A DNA stretch of 48,645 bases from Hydrogenophilales bacterium (lineage in GTDB: Bacteria > Pseudomonadota > Gammaproteobacteria > Burkholderiales > Eutrophovitaceae). Shown piece by piece: positions 16,948 to 25,313 of the stretch (position 1 is its first letter; each line of letters begins with the position of its first letter). The notes below the pieces were generated by a model, which was given only the letters and a program-made list of their open reading frames with translations, searched no databases and was not told where the DNA came from. Position numbers and translations under genes: made by a program. The stretch is from contig CACOJS010000013.1 in assembly GCA_902627495.1 (NCBI GenBank), forward strand, positions 1 to 48,645. The letters are read 5' to 3'.

Positions 16948-17626
16948 TAACGCTTTCATTACCGATAGTGAAGATTATGGTTCCATACGGAACCATAATT
17001 TTTTTTGGGTCAAAAGACTGACTTGGGCCATAGTCATATCGTTACTAATTCACTTATCTGTTTTGTCAATACCTATTCCTGAAAATAAAAAAAAAACAGT
17101 CTATCAACCTCACATAAAAACACTAGATATACTTCTAGCAAAAAAAACAAATAAACCAATTACGAAAAGCAGCGACTTGGAAACCACTAATCTGCAATCG
17201 AATATTAAAGACGCGAACAAAAAAACAGAATCAGCTCAAATCAAAGGAATCGTAATAGGGAAACCTGTGGAATTTGGTATGAAATCGCCAGTTAACTACA
17301 GGGCTTTTGGGAGATCAAAGAGACGTGTTAAATCCGACGTAAAGAACCAATCTAGTATTAGAAAAAGATTTCAAACGACACGCCAAACCTTGCCCCCAAT
17401 GGAAGCTGTTTGGGCGATTATTCAAGAAGCTCAAATTTTTTTTCCGGGTGGGGAGGATCTCACCTGCCAGGGGGCATTAACTTTTGTTTGCAAACCAACC
17501 AATATCAAGATTGCTAATTTTTTTGAAGATCAATGGATGATCATGCACATGAACTACCCAAACCTCCCACCATTAGAATTAGACCGCCAATCAGGATTCT
17601 GGCGATTACACAAACTCTTAAACTGA
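16922..17626 (+). CDS. TonB-N-terminus-like inner-membrane protein, T2SS-linked, function unknown
   Basis: A 234-residue frame. It has a single membrane anchor at about 33-50 followed by a basic, Lys/Asn/Thr-rich periplasmic stretch. The segment KTLDILLAKK after the anchor resembles the start of TonB periplasmic domains, but no TonB C-terminal domain is present. The C-terminus instead has a conserved-looking globular part with a cysteine pair (CQGALTFVC) and an aromatic end. Starts available are GTG 16922, GTG 16934 or TTG 16937, all overlapping the end of the exoprotein gene. No ATG, GTG or TTG start exists between the hairpin at 16974-17006 and the membrane segment. It may be an energy-coupling or assembly factor for the exoprotein or the T2SS; that is inference. 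Confidence 0.6.
   Translation: MLFKVLCSNNAFITDSEDYGSIRNHNFFWVKRLTWAIVISLLIHLSVLSIPIPENKKKTVYQPHIKTLDILLAKKTNKPITKSSDLETTNLQSNIKDANKKTESAQIKGIVIGKPVEFGMKSPVNYRAFGRSKRRVKSDVKNQSSIRKRFQTTRQTLPPMEAVWAIIQEAQIFFPGGEDLTCQGALTFVCKPTNIKIANFFEDQWMIMHMNYPNLPPLELDRQSGFWRLHKLLN
16974..17006 (+). terminator. Rho-independent terminator after the exoprotein gene
   Basis: A perfect 11-bp stem (ATTATGGTTCC at 16974-16984, GGAACCATAAT at 16989-16999) with a four-base ATAC loop is followed by an uninterrupted T run through 17006. It lies 27 bases after the exoprotein stop codon. It also falls inside the first codons of the TonB-like reading frame, so ribosomes initiating there could open it and allow read-through. 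Confidence 0.8.
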
Positions 17627-17681
17627 CCTTGATTAAAAAGTGAGGTTTGTATTAATTTTTACAGAGTGATCTTTAAGGTAC

Positions 17682-17690
17682 TGCTATAAT
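17682..17690 (+). promoter_or_regulatory. Extended -10 promoter for the gsp operon
   Basis: TGCTATAAT is a perfect extended -10 (TGnTATAAT). TTTACA at 17658 is 21 bases upstream, too far for a standard -35, but extended -10 promoters tolerate a weak one. The predicted transcription start is near 17697, giving a leader of about 55 bases before the gspG ATG at 17751. Confidence 0.55.
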
Positions 17691-17750
17691 CGAGGAGGTT
17701 CAGATCGGTTTTTTAAAAATCCAAGTTAACCAAGAAAAGTGCTAAATTAT

Positions 17751-18200
17751 ATGCTAATTACATCATCTTACAATCCAGAATCAGGGATTCGAGGGTTTTC
17801 TTTAATAGAAATTATGGTCGTAGTGGTGATTATGGGGATACTGGCATCTCTTCTCGTCCCTAGGCTTATCGGGCGCACCGATGATGCAAGAATCATGGCC
17901 GCTAAACAAGATATAGCTACACTCATGCAGGCTATGGCCCTTTATAAACTGGACAACTTTCAGTACCCAACAACAGAGCAAGGGTTGCAAGCACTAGTGT
18001 CTAAACCCACAACAAGGCCTATACCCAACAACTGGAAGGGTGGAGGTTATATCGATCGCCTGCCCAAGGACCCATGGGGAGAGTTCTATCAATACCTGTC
18101 TCCAGGTATTTACGGAGAAATTGATATTTTTTCCCTAGGAGCCGACAACAAACCAGGGGGAGAGGGACAAAATGCTGACATTGGGTCCTGGACTAATTAA
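17751..18200 (+). CDS. gspG: T2SS major pseudopilin GspG
   Basis: A 149-residue major pseudopilin. A short leader ends in Gly before FSLIEIMVVVVIMGI, the prepilin peptidase site with Glu at +5. The C-terminal part has DPWGEFYQYLSPG, IFSLGADNKPGGEG and NADIGSW, the calcium-binding loop typical of GspG. It polymerises into the periplasmic pseudopilus after processing by the prepilin peptidase GspO/PilD, which is not in the window. ATG 17751 is preferred over GTG 17739 because it gives a normal leader length. It is the first gene after the extended -10 promoter. Confidence 0.95.
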   Translation: MLITSSYNPESGIRGFSLIEIMVVVVIMGILASLLVPRLIGRTDDARIMAAKQDIATLMQAMALYKLDNFQYPTTEQGLQALVSKPTTRPIPNNWKGGGYIDRLPKDPWGEFYQYLSPGIYGEIDIFSLGADNKPGGEGQNADIGSWTN

Positions 18201-18222
18201 CTGGCATTGACGTTACCTTACC

Positions 18223-18696
18223 ATGCCTAATGATCGTTGGGATTTTACTAAAGGGTTTACGCTACTTGAAATGTTAATAGTTTTGGTAGTACTTGGCATA
18301 GTCCTATCATTTTCCTCAATATCAATATCTCAAAATGATCACCGACAGCTACTTTCTGAAACTAAACGTCTTGCATCTTTATTACGATTAGCTCGAGAAG
18401 AGGCCATTCTTAGAAACACTCCTATTTTGGTTGAGATATCCAACCAAGAATATCAATTTTTCTCAAGAGAAAACCAAGAGTGGATACCGATCGACAGAGA
18501 TAACTACCTCAGAAAACGCCAATTCTCGATCAGTAACATCAGGATACGATCTAATATCCCTGAGAATGAAAAACAACTAATCACAATAATCTTTGGTTAT
18601 GAACCGGTAGCACCACCCTTTGAAATTGTTCTAGCGACACCAAACAATGAATTATCAATACATGCTAACGGGATTGGGCATTTTACAATCAACTAG
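18223..18696 (+). CDS. gspH: T2SS minor pseudopilin GspH
   Basis: A 157-residue minor pseudopilin with KGFTLLEMLIVLVVLGIVLSF as the prepilin cleavage and transmembrane segment (Glu at +5) and a GspH-like beta domain, including the RLARLAREEAI-type stretch (here SLLRLAREEAI). GspH joins the pseudopilus near its tip complex. The 22-base gap from gspG and the order before gspI agree with the standard G-H-I-J-K arrangement. Confidence 0.9.
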   Translation: MPNDRWDFTKGFTLLEMLIVLVVLGIVLSFSSISISQNDHRQLLSETKRLASLLRLAREEAILRNTPILVEISNQEYQFFSRENQEWIPIDRDNYLRKRQFSISNIRIRSNIPENEKQLITIIFGYEPVAPPFEIVLATPNNELSIHANGIGHFTIN

Positions 18697-18712
18697 AGGT
18701 CACGTTAAAAAA

Positions 18713-19099
18713 ATGGTTCGCAATAAAGATAGTACATCAACATACGGGTTCACTTTACTTGAAGTTCTCGTTGCACTATTTATTTTAGCTACCGCACTCG
18801 GAGCTAGCCTTAGGGCCATTGGAAGCCTTAGTCAAAACAATGGAGACTTGAGAGTTGCGATTATGTCTACGTGGTCAGCTGAAAATCAATTAGCACAAAT
18901 TCGACTATCTAAGACATGGCCACCACTTGGTGAAAGCTTTTATCTTTGTCCTCAAGGAGACTTCAACTTCAATTGCCGCCAGACCGTTTTTCAAACTCCA
19001 AATCCCCTTTTTAGGAGAGTCGAGATCACAGTTTTTATAGGCCCCAACTCAGAACGGAAAATTATAAAACTCACTCAACTGGTACCCAAAGGCTTATAG
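18713..19099 (+). CDS. gspI: T2SS minor pseudopilin GspI
   Basis: A 128-residue minor pseudopilin from ATG 18713, with cleavage motif YGFTLLEVLVALFILA and Glu at +5. The short C-terminal domain has the WPPLGE and CRQTVFQTPNPLFRRVEI segments expected for GspI. The frame is open upstream to 18647 inside gspH, but ATG 18713 gives the usual leader and removes a 50-base overlap. GspI forms the tip complex with GspJ and GspK. Confidence 0.9.
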   Translation: MVRNKDSTSTYGFTLLEVLVALFILATALGASLRAIGSLSQNNGDLRVAIMSTWSAENQLAQIRLSKTWPPLGESFYLCPQGDFNFNCRQTVFQTPNPLFRRVEITVFIGPNSERKIIKLTQLVPKGL

Positions 19100-19100
19100 A

Positions 19101-19769
19101 ATGTCAAAAATCATAAATCCACACAGACAATCAGGATTAACGTTAATTGAACTACTTGTTGCAATTGCAATATTAGGGATAATCGCGGTGCTGGGTTGGA
19201 AAGGTTTAGATTCCATAATTTTTAGCCAAAAAGAATTATCAAATAGTGTAGATGACATTCGAAATCTACAGCTAATCTTTGCTCAGTTACAGACGGACTG
19301 CGCCAACATAAGTAACCCTAATAAAATAAACGGCAGATCTCCCATCAATGTCGACGTTAACTCTCTAGCTATTACTAGAGATACCTATTCAAACTTAGGT
19401 ATGCCTAAAATTCAGTTAATTAAATATTATTTAATAAACGAGAAACTTTTTCGATCCGCTTCAGAACCAACCCGCCAAATTCATGATCTGCACAAATATT
19501 GGTCCGAAAATCAGACCTCTTTAGACAAAAACCAAATTTTACTACATGAAAATGTAAGTAGTATACGCATACGACTTTGGAACAAAATTTCTCAAAAATG
19601 GCAATCCTATTTTGATATCAGATCGAGTAATTTAAACATTGCCGACAACGATACCATTGAAGCAAACAGTCAACTTGGTAATTACAAATGGACTGGACTA
19701 GCGATTGATATTAGATTAAACCATCGCAAATCCGATATAACCAAGGTCGTTTTTTTGGGGCCATCATGA
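19101..19769 (+). CDS. gspJ: T2SS minor pseudopilin GspJ
   Basis: A 222-residue minor pseudopilin. QSGLTLIELLVAIAILGI is the prepilin cleavage and membrane segment (Glu at +5), followed by a GspJ-like domain with NLQLIFAQLQTDCANI and a C-terminal WTGLAIDIRL strand. The ATG is one base after the gspI stop, and its own TGA overlaps the gspK start by four bases. It would form the pseudopilus tip with GspI and GspK. Confidence 0.9.
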   Translation: MSKIINPHRQSGLTLIELLVAIAILGIIAVLGWKGLDSIIFSQKELSNSVDDIRNLQLIFAQLQTDCANISNPNKINGRSPINVDVNSLAITRDTYSNLGMPKIQLIKYYLINEKLFRSASEPTRQIHDLHKYWSENQTSLDKNQILLHENVSSIRIRLWNKISQKWQSYFDIRSSNLNIADNDTIEANSQLGNYKWTGLAIDIRLNHRKSDITKVVFLGPS

Positions 19770-20698
19770 ATCCTAATTCCGCTGGTCTTAAGCAAAAAGG
19801 AGTAGCAGTAGTAACAATACTCCTTTTAACCGTTCTGAGTGTAACAATTGTTAGTAGTCTTTTTTGGGATCAACAAGTCCAGATACGATCTATTGAGAAC
19901 CAACGATTGCAACTACAACAACAATGGATTCTCAGGGGAGCTTTAGATTGGGCAAAGTTAATACTCATGGAAGATAAAAAATTTTCCGCTATAGATGACT
20001 TGACTGAGCCATGGAATACTCCTCTCATGGAAACACGATTGGATAAATATGTTGAGGATACAAAAGTTCAAAATATCGCAATAAAAGCTTTTTTATCAGG
20101 AGAAATTGTTGATGCTCAGTCAAAATTCAACTTAAGGCGTCTTGCTAATTTAGGGGAAGTAGACCCCAATGCCATTATTATATTTTCACGTTTATTAAAA
20201 AAGTTGAGACTTCCCGCCACCTTAGCACCCACTACCGCTCGAGCTCTAGCAGACTACCAGCGGCAGCAAACAAAAAAGAATAAAATAATGTCTGGAAAAA
20301 TAGGATTTAACTCGGTGGAAGATTTGCTCTCTTTGCCAGGCTTTTCTCCCCAAATCATAAAAGCTATCGGGGACTACACCATCTTTCTCCCAAGAAATAC
20401 GAAAATCAATGTCAATACTGCCTCTCTTCCTGTCCTGGAGGCGGAATTAGGTATAACCGCTGTAGATGCTAGAAATATTTTAGCAACCAGAGATAATGCG
20501 GTTTTCTTAAATATTGGAGATTTCAAAAGCCGCACATCGCAGCTCGGAATACGGGTACAATCGAGAAATATCGCAGTGAGAACAGATTTTTTTCTTATTC
20601 TAGGGCAAGTAAGCATTAATCGATCATCAGTCAGAAAAAAATGTTTGATTGAGCGATTACCAGAAGGTGCCAAACTAATATGGCTAAAAGATATTTAA
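19766..20698 (+). CDS. gspK: T2SS minor pseudopilin GspK
   Basis: A 310-residue protein. The N-terminal segment KGVAVVTILLLTVLSV lacks the +5 Glu, as GspK proteins normally do because GspK caps the pseudopilus. DAQSKFNLRRL and the INVNTASLPVLEAELG helix-hairpin-helix-like element are characteristic GspK features. Length fits the family. It overlaps gspJ by four bases and gspL by 19. Confidence 0.93.
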   Translation: MNPNSAGLKQKGVAVVTILLLTVLSVTIVSSLFWDQQVQIRSIENQRLQLQQQWILRGALDWAKLILMEDKKFSAIDDLTEPWNTPLMETRLDKYVEDTKVQNIAIKAFLSGEIVDAQSKFNLRRLANLGEVDPNAIIIFSRLLKKLRLPATLAPTTARALADYQRQQTKKNKIMSGKIGFNSVEDLLSLPGFSPQIIKAIGDYTIFLPRNTKINVNTASLPVLEAELGITAVDARNILATRDNAVFLNIGDFKSRTSQLGIRVQSRNIAVRTDFFLILGQVSINRSSVRKKCLIERLPEGAKLIWLKDI

Positions 20699-21984
20699 TT
20701 AAGCGAGAATGGTCTTTATTGCTCCATATTCCCCCAAAACTCGAAAAGAGCGGGCCGTCATCATTGAGTACTCAAGCATTGAAATATGCTGTCATGAGAG
20801 CCGAGGGAACCCTGGAAGACAAAGGGGAACTTTCTTGTAGTGCCATAAAAGAAAAATGGCCAAAGATAAAAAGGATCGTCACCATCTTTGCTGATTCTGA
20901 TGTTAACATTTTACATTTAGAGGCTCCCCAATTATCTGCCTCTAATTTGAAATTGGCACTCCCCAATTTAGTAGAGGAGTATATTTTATCTGGTACCGAA
21001 GAAAATATCCTTATACCAGGAGGTCGAAAGAACAATAGAGAAATCGTTTATGTGGCTGATAAAAGTTATGTCAAAAATGTAACTGAGAGTATAAATACTT
21101 TTTGGGATAAACCTGTATATTTTTTTACAGATAAGATCAGCCTCTCCGAACCTAGCTCATCAACAATTTTTGCCAAGATGTCAGAGTACAAGGCAACTGC
21201 AAACCTTTCAATAAGGACCGCAGTGGATGAAGTGTACAGCATGTCCATCAATAGAGACCAGACTGCAACTTCACTTGATAGCCTGACAAAAACCATTATG
21301 GATTTCCATCAAGGAAAAAATGTAGAGCTGGAAATTCCAGAACATCGTTTTTTAGATTACCAGAGAGAAATCAAAGATATTGAATATAACGGATCAATAT
21401 TTTTGAAGAAATATAACTGGAGAAAGAACTTAAATATAGCTCACCAAAAAAGCATCAACTTATCTTCCTTCTTATCGCTGAGACCTTCATCCACTATTAA
21501 GCTAAAAAACTGGAAAACTCCCTTAATTTTAGGGATATCTCTAGTGATATTTAATACTGTGTCTTTGCAATGGAACTGGTGGAACCTTCAGAATAAATCT
21601 TCCGAATTGCAGAACTCAATTACCAGAGTTTTCAAAACAAAGTATCCCGACGAAAAAGTTATCCTTGATCCTTTAGCTCAAATGAGACAAAAACTCAATT
21701 TTGATGGCGACCTAAGACTTTCTGATCCCAATAGCTTCATACACCTGCTAACAGCTTTAGGTGAATTCAAAGAGACACTACTATCTCGTAAACCAGAAAA
21801 CCCAAGTCCAAGAGTGATTTCCATTGAATATAGGAACAAAAACTTGTATATCCACTTTGACCCCAACAATGAATCCATACTTGATCAGAATAAAGATATT
21901 CTTGAGGAATTAGGTTTGTCCGTAAAAGAAACAGCGTCCAAAAACACGGGTATCATCTGGGAACTATCTGGAGAGGAGCGCTGA
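20680..21984 (+). CDS. gspL: T2SS assembly platform protein GspL
   Basis: A 434-residue bitopic protein. The N-terminal cytoplasmic actin-like domain covers roughly 1-270 (with LEAPQLSASNLKLALPNLVEE-type features of the GspL fold), one membrane segment lies around 284-300 (PLILGISLVIFNTVSL), and a periplasmic ferredoxin-like domain follows. GspL recruits the ATPase GspE and partners GspM. The N-terminal domain is divergent, as is common for GspL; position and topology carry the call. Its TGA overlaps the gspM ATG. Confidence 0.85.
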   Translation: MAKRYLIKREWSLLLHIPPKLEKSGPSSLSTQALKYAVMRAEGTLEDKGELSCSAIKEKWPKIKRIVTIFADSDVNILHLEAPQLSASNLKLALPNLVEEYILSGTEENILIPGGRKNNREIVYVADKSYVKNVTESINTFWDKPVYFFTDKISLSEPSSSTIFAKMSEYKATANLSIRTAVDEVYSMSINRDQTATSLDSLTKTIMDFHQGKNVELEIPEHRFLDYQREIKDIEYNGSIFLKKYNWRKNLNIAHQKSINLSSFLSLRPSSTIKLKNWKTPLILGISLVIFNTVSLQWNWWNLQNKSSELQNSITRVFKTKYPDEKVILDPLAQMRQKLNFDGDLRLSDPNSFIHLLTALGEFKETLLSRKPENPSPRVISIEYRNKNLYIHFDPNNESILDQNKDILEELGLSVKETASKNTGIIWELSGEER

Positions 21985-22487
21985 TGACACAAATAAAACT
22001 TAAATTTATGTCTTATTTACTCCTCACTTGGAGCAAGAGAACAGCTAGGGAGAAGAATCTTCTACTCGGATCTGGAATACTAATTACATGTTTCCTCTGG
22101 TTTTACATTTTGATAAGTCCAGCCATCATTGGAATAGAACAATCCAAAGAAAATATAAAAAACTCAAGAGTTGCACTTGATGAAATCAACAGATTGGCTG
22201 AAATTATCCCTAATCCCTCTACAGCACCAAATGATCCCAAATTATTTACGGACTACTTAGAATCAACGATGATCGACAGAGGCTTTGTTAAATCAACAAT
22301 TTCTAATACCGAAGATTTATATCACGTGGAAATTGGACTTTGTTCTTTTCAAAATTTAGTCTCTTGGTTATTAGAATTAAAAAAATTGGAAAGTTTAATG
22401 GTGACAAATGCAATTATCACGAGAAAAGAAGATCCTAAATTTGTCAAGGTCAGCCTAACCCTTCAGCAAGTACAATACATACAATGA
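21984..22487 (+). CDS. gspM: T2SS assembly platform protein GspM
   Basis: A 167-residue protein with a short cytoplasmic tail, one membrane segment (LLLGSGILITCFLWFYILI, about 27-45), a coiled-coil-prone stretch and a small periplasmic domain ending in VKVSLTLQQVQYI, the layout of GspM. It starts at ATG 21984, overlapping the gspL stop, with GAGAGGAG as ribosome binding site. It partners GspL in the inner-membrane platform. Confidence 0.85.
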   Translation: MTQIKLKFMSYLLLTWSKRTAREKNLLLGSGILITCFLWFYILISPAIIGIEQSKENIKNSRVALDEINRLAEIIPNPSTAPNDPKLFTDYLESTMIDRGFVKSTISNTEDLYHVEIGLCSFQNLVSWLLELKKLESLMVTNAIITRKEDPKFVKVSLTLQQVQYIQ

Positions 22488-23251
22488 TTAGGTTCATAAT
22501 AACGACATTTCTCTGCCTTTTGGCCTTCATATTTGGGGTTGCCATCTCTCCCCCAGCACCATGGTTAGCAAAAATTGTTGAAGTTCAGACCAAGGGCCAG
22601 GTGATACTTGGTGATCCTAGCGGCAGTTTTTGGAAGGGATCTGCAATAATCGCCACTACTGACCACCAAAACAATACTGCAAAAGCGGTTTTTCCTGGCA
22701 GATTTTATTGGACAATGTCCCCTTCCGTATTTTTTGGTCAGGTAATCGTAACCATCTCTAACGAAGCAATCCTGTCTCAGCCATTAGTCATAACAGGGAG
22801 ATGGAACAACTATCAGTTACAAGAAACCAGGGTAAATCTCCCCAGTGAAAAACTAACCACACTTGGTGCCCCTTTCAACACCATTCAGCCCAAGGGTCAG
22901 CTATCGCTACATTGGACCGATATTGTTGTTATTTTTGGTAACTACCCACCTAAAATCTATGGCAAAATGATACTTAAGCTGGACAATATAGTCACTAGAC
23001 TATCCTCAATACAACCCCTCGGAAGCTATGTGTTGAGTTTTGTCCTAAACGGCGACAATGGAGAAATAGAACTTCACACAGAGAGTGGAGCATTAGAGTT
23101 GACAGGAGTTGGTAAAATTGAGAATGAAAACTTCAAATTTGCAGGCTATGCTAAATCTATTAATAAGAAGAATGAGCTTAAAAATCTGATGAATTTATTG
23201 GGTCAATGGAAAACCGTCAATGGAGATGAAGTAGTTGAGTTAGTTTTTTAA
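22484..23251 (+). CDS. gspN: T2SS protein GspN
   Basis: A 255-residue protein with one N-terminal membrane anchor (FIITTFLCLLAFIFGVAI), a SPPAPWLAK junction and the GDPSGSFWKGSA and LGSYVLSF motifs typical of GspN, plus a C-terminal FAGYAKSI...LLGQW region. GspN is an accessory inner-membrane component found in some T2SS loci only. Overlap of four bases with gspM and two bases of spacing to gspD place it in the same operon. Confidence 0.9.
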   Translation: MIRFIITTFLCLLAFIFGVAISPPAPWLAKIVEVQTKGQVILGDPSGSFWKGSAIIATTDHQNNTAKAVFPGRFYWTMSPSVFFGQVIVTISNEAILSQPLVITGRWNNYQLQETRVNLPSEKLTTLGAPFNTIQPKGQLSLHWTDIVVIFGNYPPKIYGKMILKLDNIVTRLSSIQPLGSYVLSFVLNGDNGEIELHTESGALELTGVGKIENENFKFAGYAKSINKKNELKNLMNLLGQWKTVNGDEVVELVF

Positions 23252-23253
23252 AT

Positions 23254-25305
23254 ATGTCAACACACCAACGTAATTCAAATAGTAGCCCTATTACACTTTT
23301 AAGGCTCGGTTTCTTTACCTTGATACTAAATGCAATTGTTATTGCATCAACGTCTCAGGCTAATGATCTTCCAGAGAATAAAGCTACTTTAAATTTTGTC
23401 GATACTGATATTAGAGTGGTAGTACGAGCTATAGGAAAATTTACAGGGCAAACTTTTATTTTCGATCCGCGTATTCAAGGTAAACTGAATTTAGTTTCCG
23501 AAAATCCTATTTCAAGAAAAGAAGCGTATAAACTTCTTGCAATATCGCTGAAACTCAGAGGATTCGCACTCATGAAAGCGGAAGGATATATCGTAGTGGT
23601 CCCGGAAGTTGATGGAAAACGACATGCCATATTTGACCAAACTGAAACAAAACAGACGGGGCAAATAGTTACAAAAATATTCACATTAGAGAATGAGATT
23701 GCCAGCAACCTTGTTCCCATCCTTAAACCCTTATTAACTCCTAATAATGTTATCACGGCCAGCACCTCCAACAATAGTCTAGTTATCACGGACTATCAGG
23801 AAAATATCGATCGCCTCCAAAAGATTATATATGAGTTAGATTCTCGGCTTCAAAAAGAAAATATTCACGTAGTTACTGTCAAGCATGCAATAGCAAGTGA
23901 AATAGTCACGATTGCTGACCGTATTTTAAACAACCAGGTGAATGGGAATTCGAATCGAAATCCTACACAAGTATTTTTTATGGCAGATAAAAGAACGAAT
24001 TCCATAATTATAAAATCTATTTCAGCAGAGAAAATAAGGATAGCGGAGCTATTAGTTGAAAAGCTAGATCAACCTATCGACTCTACTAGCAACATTCATA
24101 TTATTCATCTTAAAAATGCTGATGCAATCCAGCTTGCTCAAGTGCTAAGGGCTGTAGTAACTAACACTGCCATTTCAGACACTAGCTCACCTGAAAGCAC
24201 CTCTAGTACCGGATCAAACACCTCGACTGGAAACACAACTAATAAAGCCAACAAAAATAGCTTTATACAAGCTGATCCTACAACCAATACCTTAATAATA
24301 TCTGCTGATGAAAATATTTTTAGAAATCTAAGATTAATCATAGATCAACTAGACTCGAGGAGAGCTCAAGTTTATGTCGAGTCTCTAATCGTTGAAGTTA
24401 GTGCCGATAAAGCAGAAGCTTTCGGCATACAGTGGGCCGGTGTGTCTGGAACCAGCTCTAGCGACTTTAGAATTGGACTGTTAGCTGGAGTGTCAGACAA
24501 CCTAATAAATTCTGCAGGTTCAGCTATTCTTAGTCTTTCCGAAGAAAGTACAAATGTTACTGGTTTAACAGGACTAGCAGCGGCCCTGGAAAATAAAGCA
24601 AATGCCAATATACTCTCTATGCCAAACCTAATAACCCTGGATAATGAAGAAGCCAAAATAATGGTGGGTAAAAATGTGCCTTTTATCACCGGACAATTTT
24701 CAAACACTAGCTCCGGTGCAGGTGTAAACCCATTTCAAACTATTGAACGTAAAGATGTGGGGTTGTCTTTACAAATTAGACCACAAATATCAGAAGGGGG
24801 AACCGTAAAACTTGCGATCTACCAAGAGACATCAAGCATCCAGGAAACAACTACATCGGGTCTAATTACGAATAAAAGGTCTCTCGAGACACATGTCCTG
24901 GTTAATGATGGCGATATTATTGTGCTTGGTGGCTTAATAGAGGACACTCTCAGTGATACAGTACAAAAAGTTCCACTACTTGGAGATCTCCCCATTTTTG
25001 GTCGATTATTTCAATTTCAGTCAACATCGAGAGCAAAAACCAATTTAATGGTTTTTATTAGACCAACTGTACTTCGAACAGCAGCTGAGGGATCCAATCT
25101 GACAGCCGATCGCTATGATTACATAGGGGCTACTAGACCAGGTGTTTCTTTTGATGAAAGCCCTAGCTTACCTCAACTACCTAACGGTGATATTGGTAAT
25201 TTTCTTGATAGGGACCCCAATACCATTAATTTCACTCGCAAAAACTTTGGTTCACAATTGGATGAAAAGAATACGGAGACTCCCGCAGACAGTCCCAACA
25301 AATAG
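23254..25305 (+). CDS. gspD: T2SS secretin GspD
   Basis: A 683-residue outer-membrane secretin with a signal peptide ending near STSQA. The N0 domain begins at ATLNFVDTDIRVVVRAIG, and N1, N2 and N3 ring-building domains follow, each ending in a conserved xxRLxxIIxxLD-type segment. N3 holds a Ser/Thr/Asn-rich loop around 310-335. The secretin barrel has VPFITGQF, the ERKDVGLSLQIRPQIS stretch and VPLLGDLPIFGRLF, then a short C-terminal tail. No pilotin gene is evident nearby. It forms the outer-membrane gate of the T2SS. Confidence 0.96.
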   Translation: MSTHQRNSNSSPITLLRLGFFTLILNAIVIASTSQANDLPENKATLNFVDTDIRVVVRAIGKFTGQTFIFDPRIQGKLNLVSENPISRKEAYKLLAISLKLRGFALMKAEGYIVVVPEVDGKRHAIFDQTETKQTGQIVTKIFTLENEIASNLVPILKPLLTPNNVITASTSNNSLVITDYQENIDRLQKIIYELDSRLQKENIHVVTVKHAIASEIVTIADRILNNQVNGNSNRNPTQVFFMADKRTNSIIIKSISAEKIRIAELLVEKLDQPIDSTSNIHIIHLKNADAIQLAQVLRAVVTNTAISDTSSPESTSSTGSNTSTGNTTNKANKNSFIQADPTTNTLIISADENIFRNLRLIIDQLDSRRAQVYVESLIVEVSADKAEAFGIQWAGVSGTSSSDFRIGLLAGVSDNLINSAGSAILSLSEESTNVTGLTGLAAALENKANANILSMPNLITLDNEEAKIMVGKNVPFITGQFSNTSSGAGVNPFQTIERKDVGLSLQIRPQISEGGTVKLAIYQETSSIQETTTSGLITNKRSLETHVLVNDGDIIVLGGLIEDTLSDTVQKVPLLGDLPIFGRLFQFQSTSRAKTNLMVFIRPTVLRTAAEGSNLTADRYDYIGATRPGVSFDESPSLPQLPNGDIGNFLDRDPNTINFTRKNFGSQLDEKNTETPADSPNK

Positions 25306-25313
25306 GATTTGAT

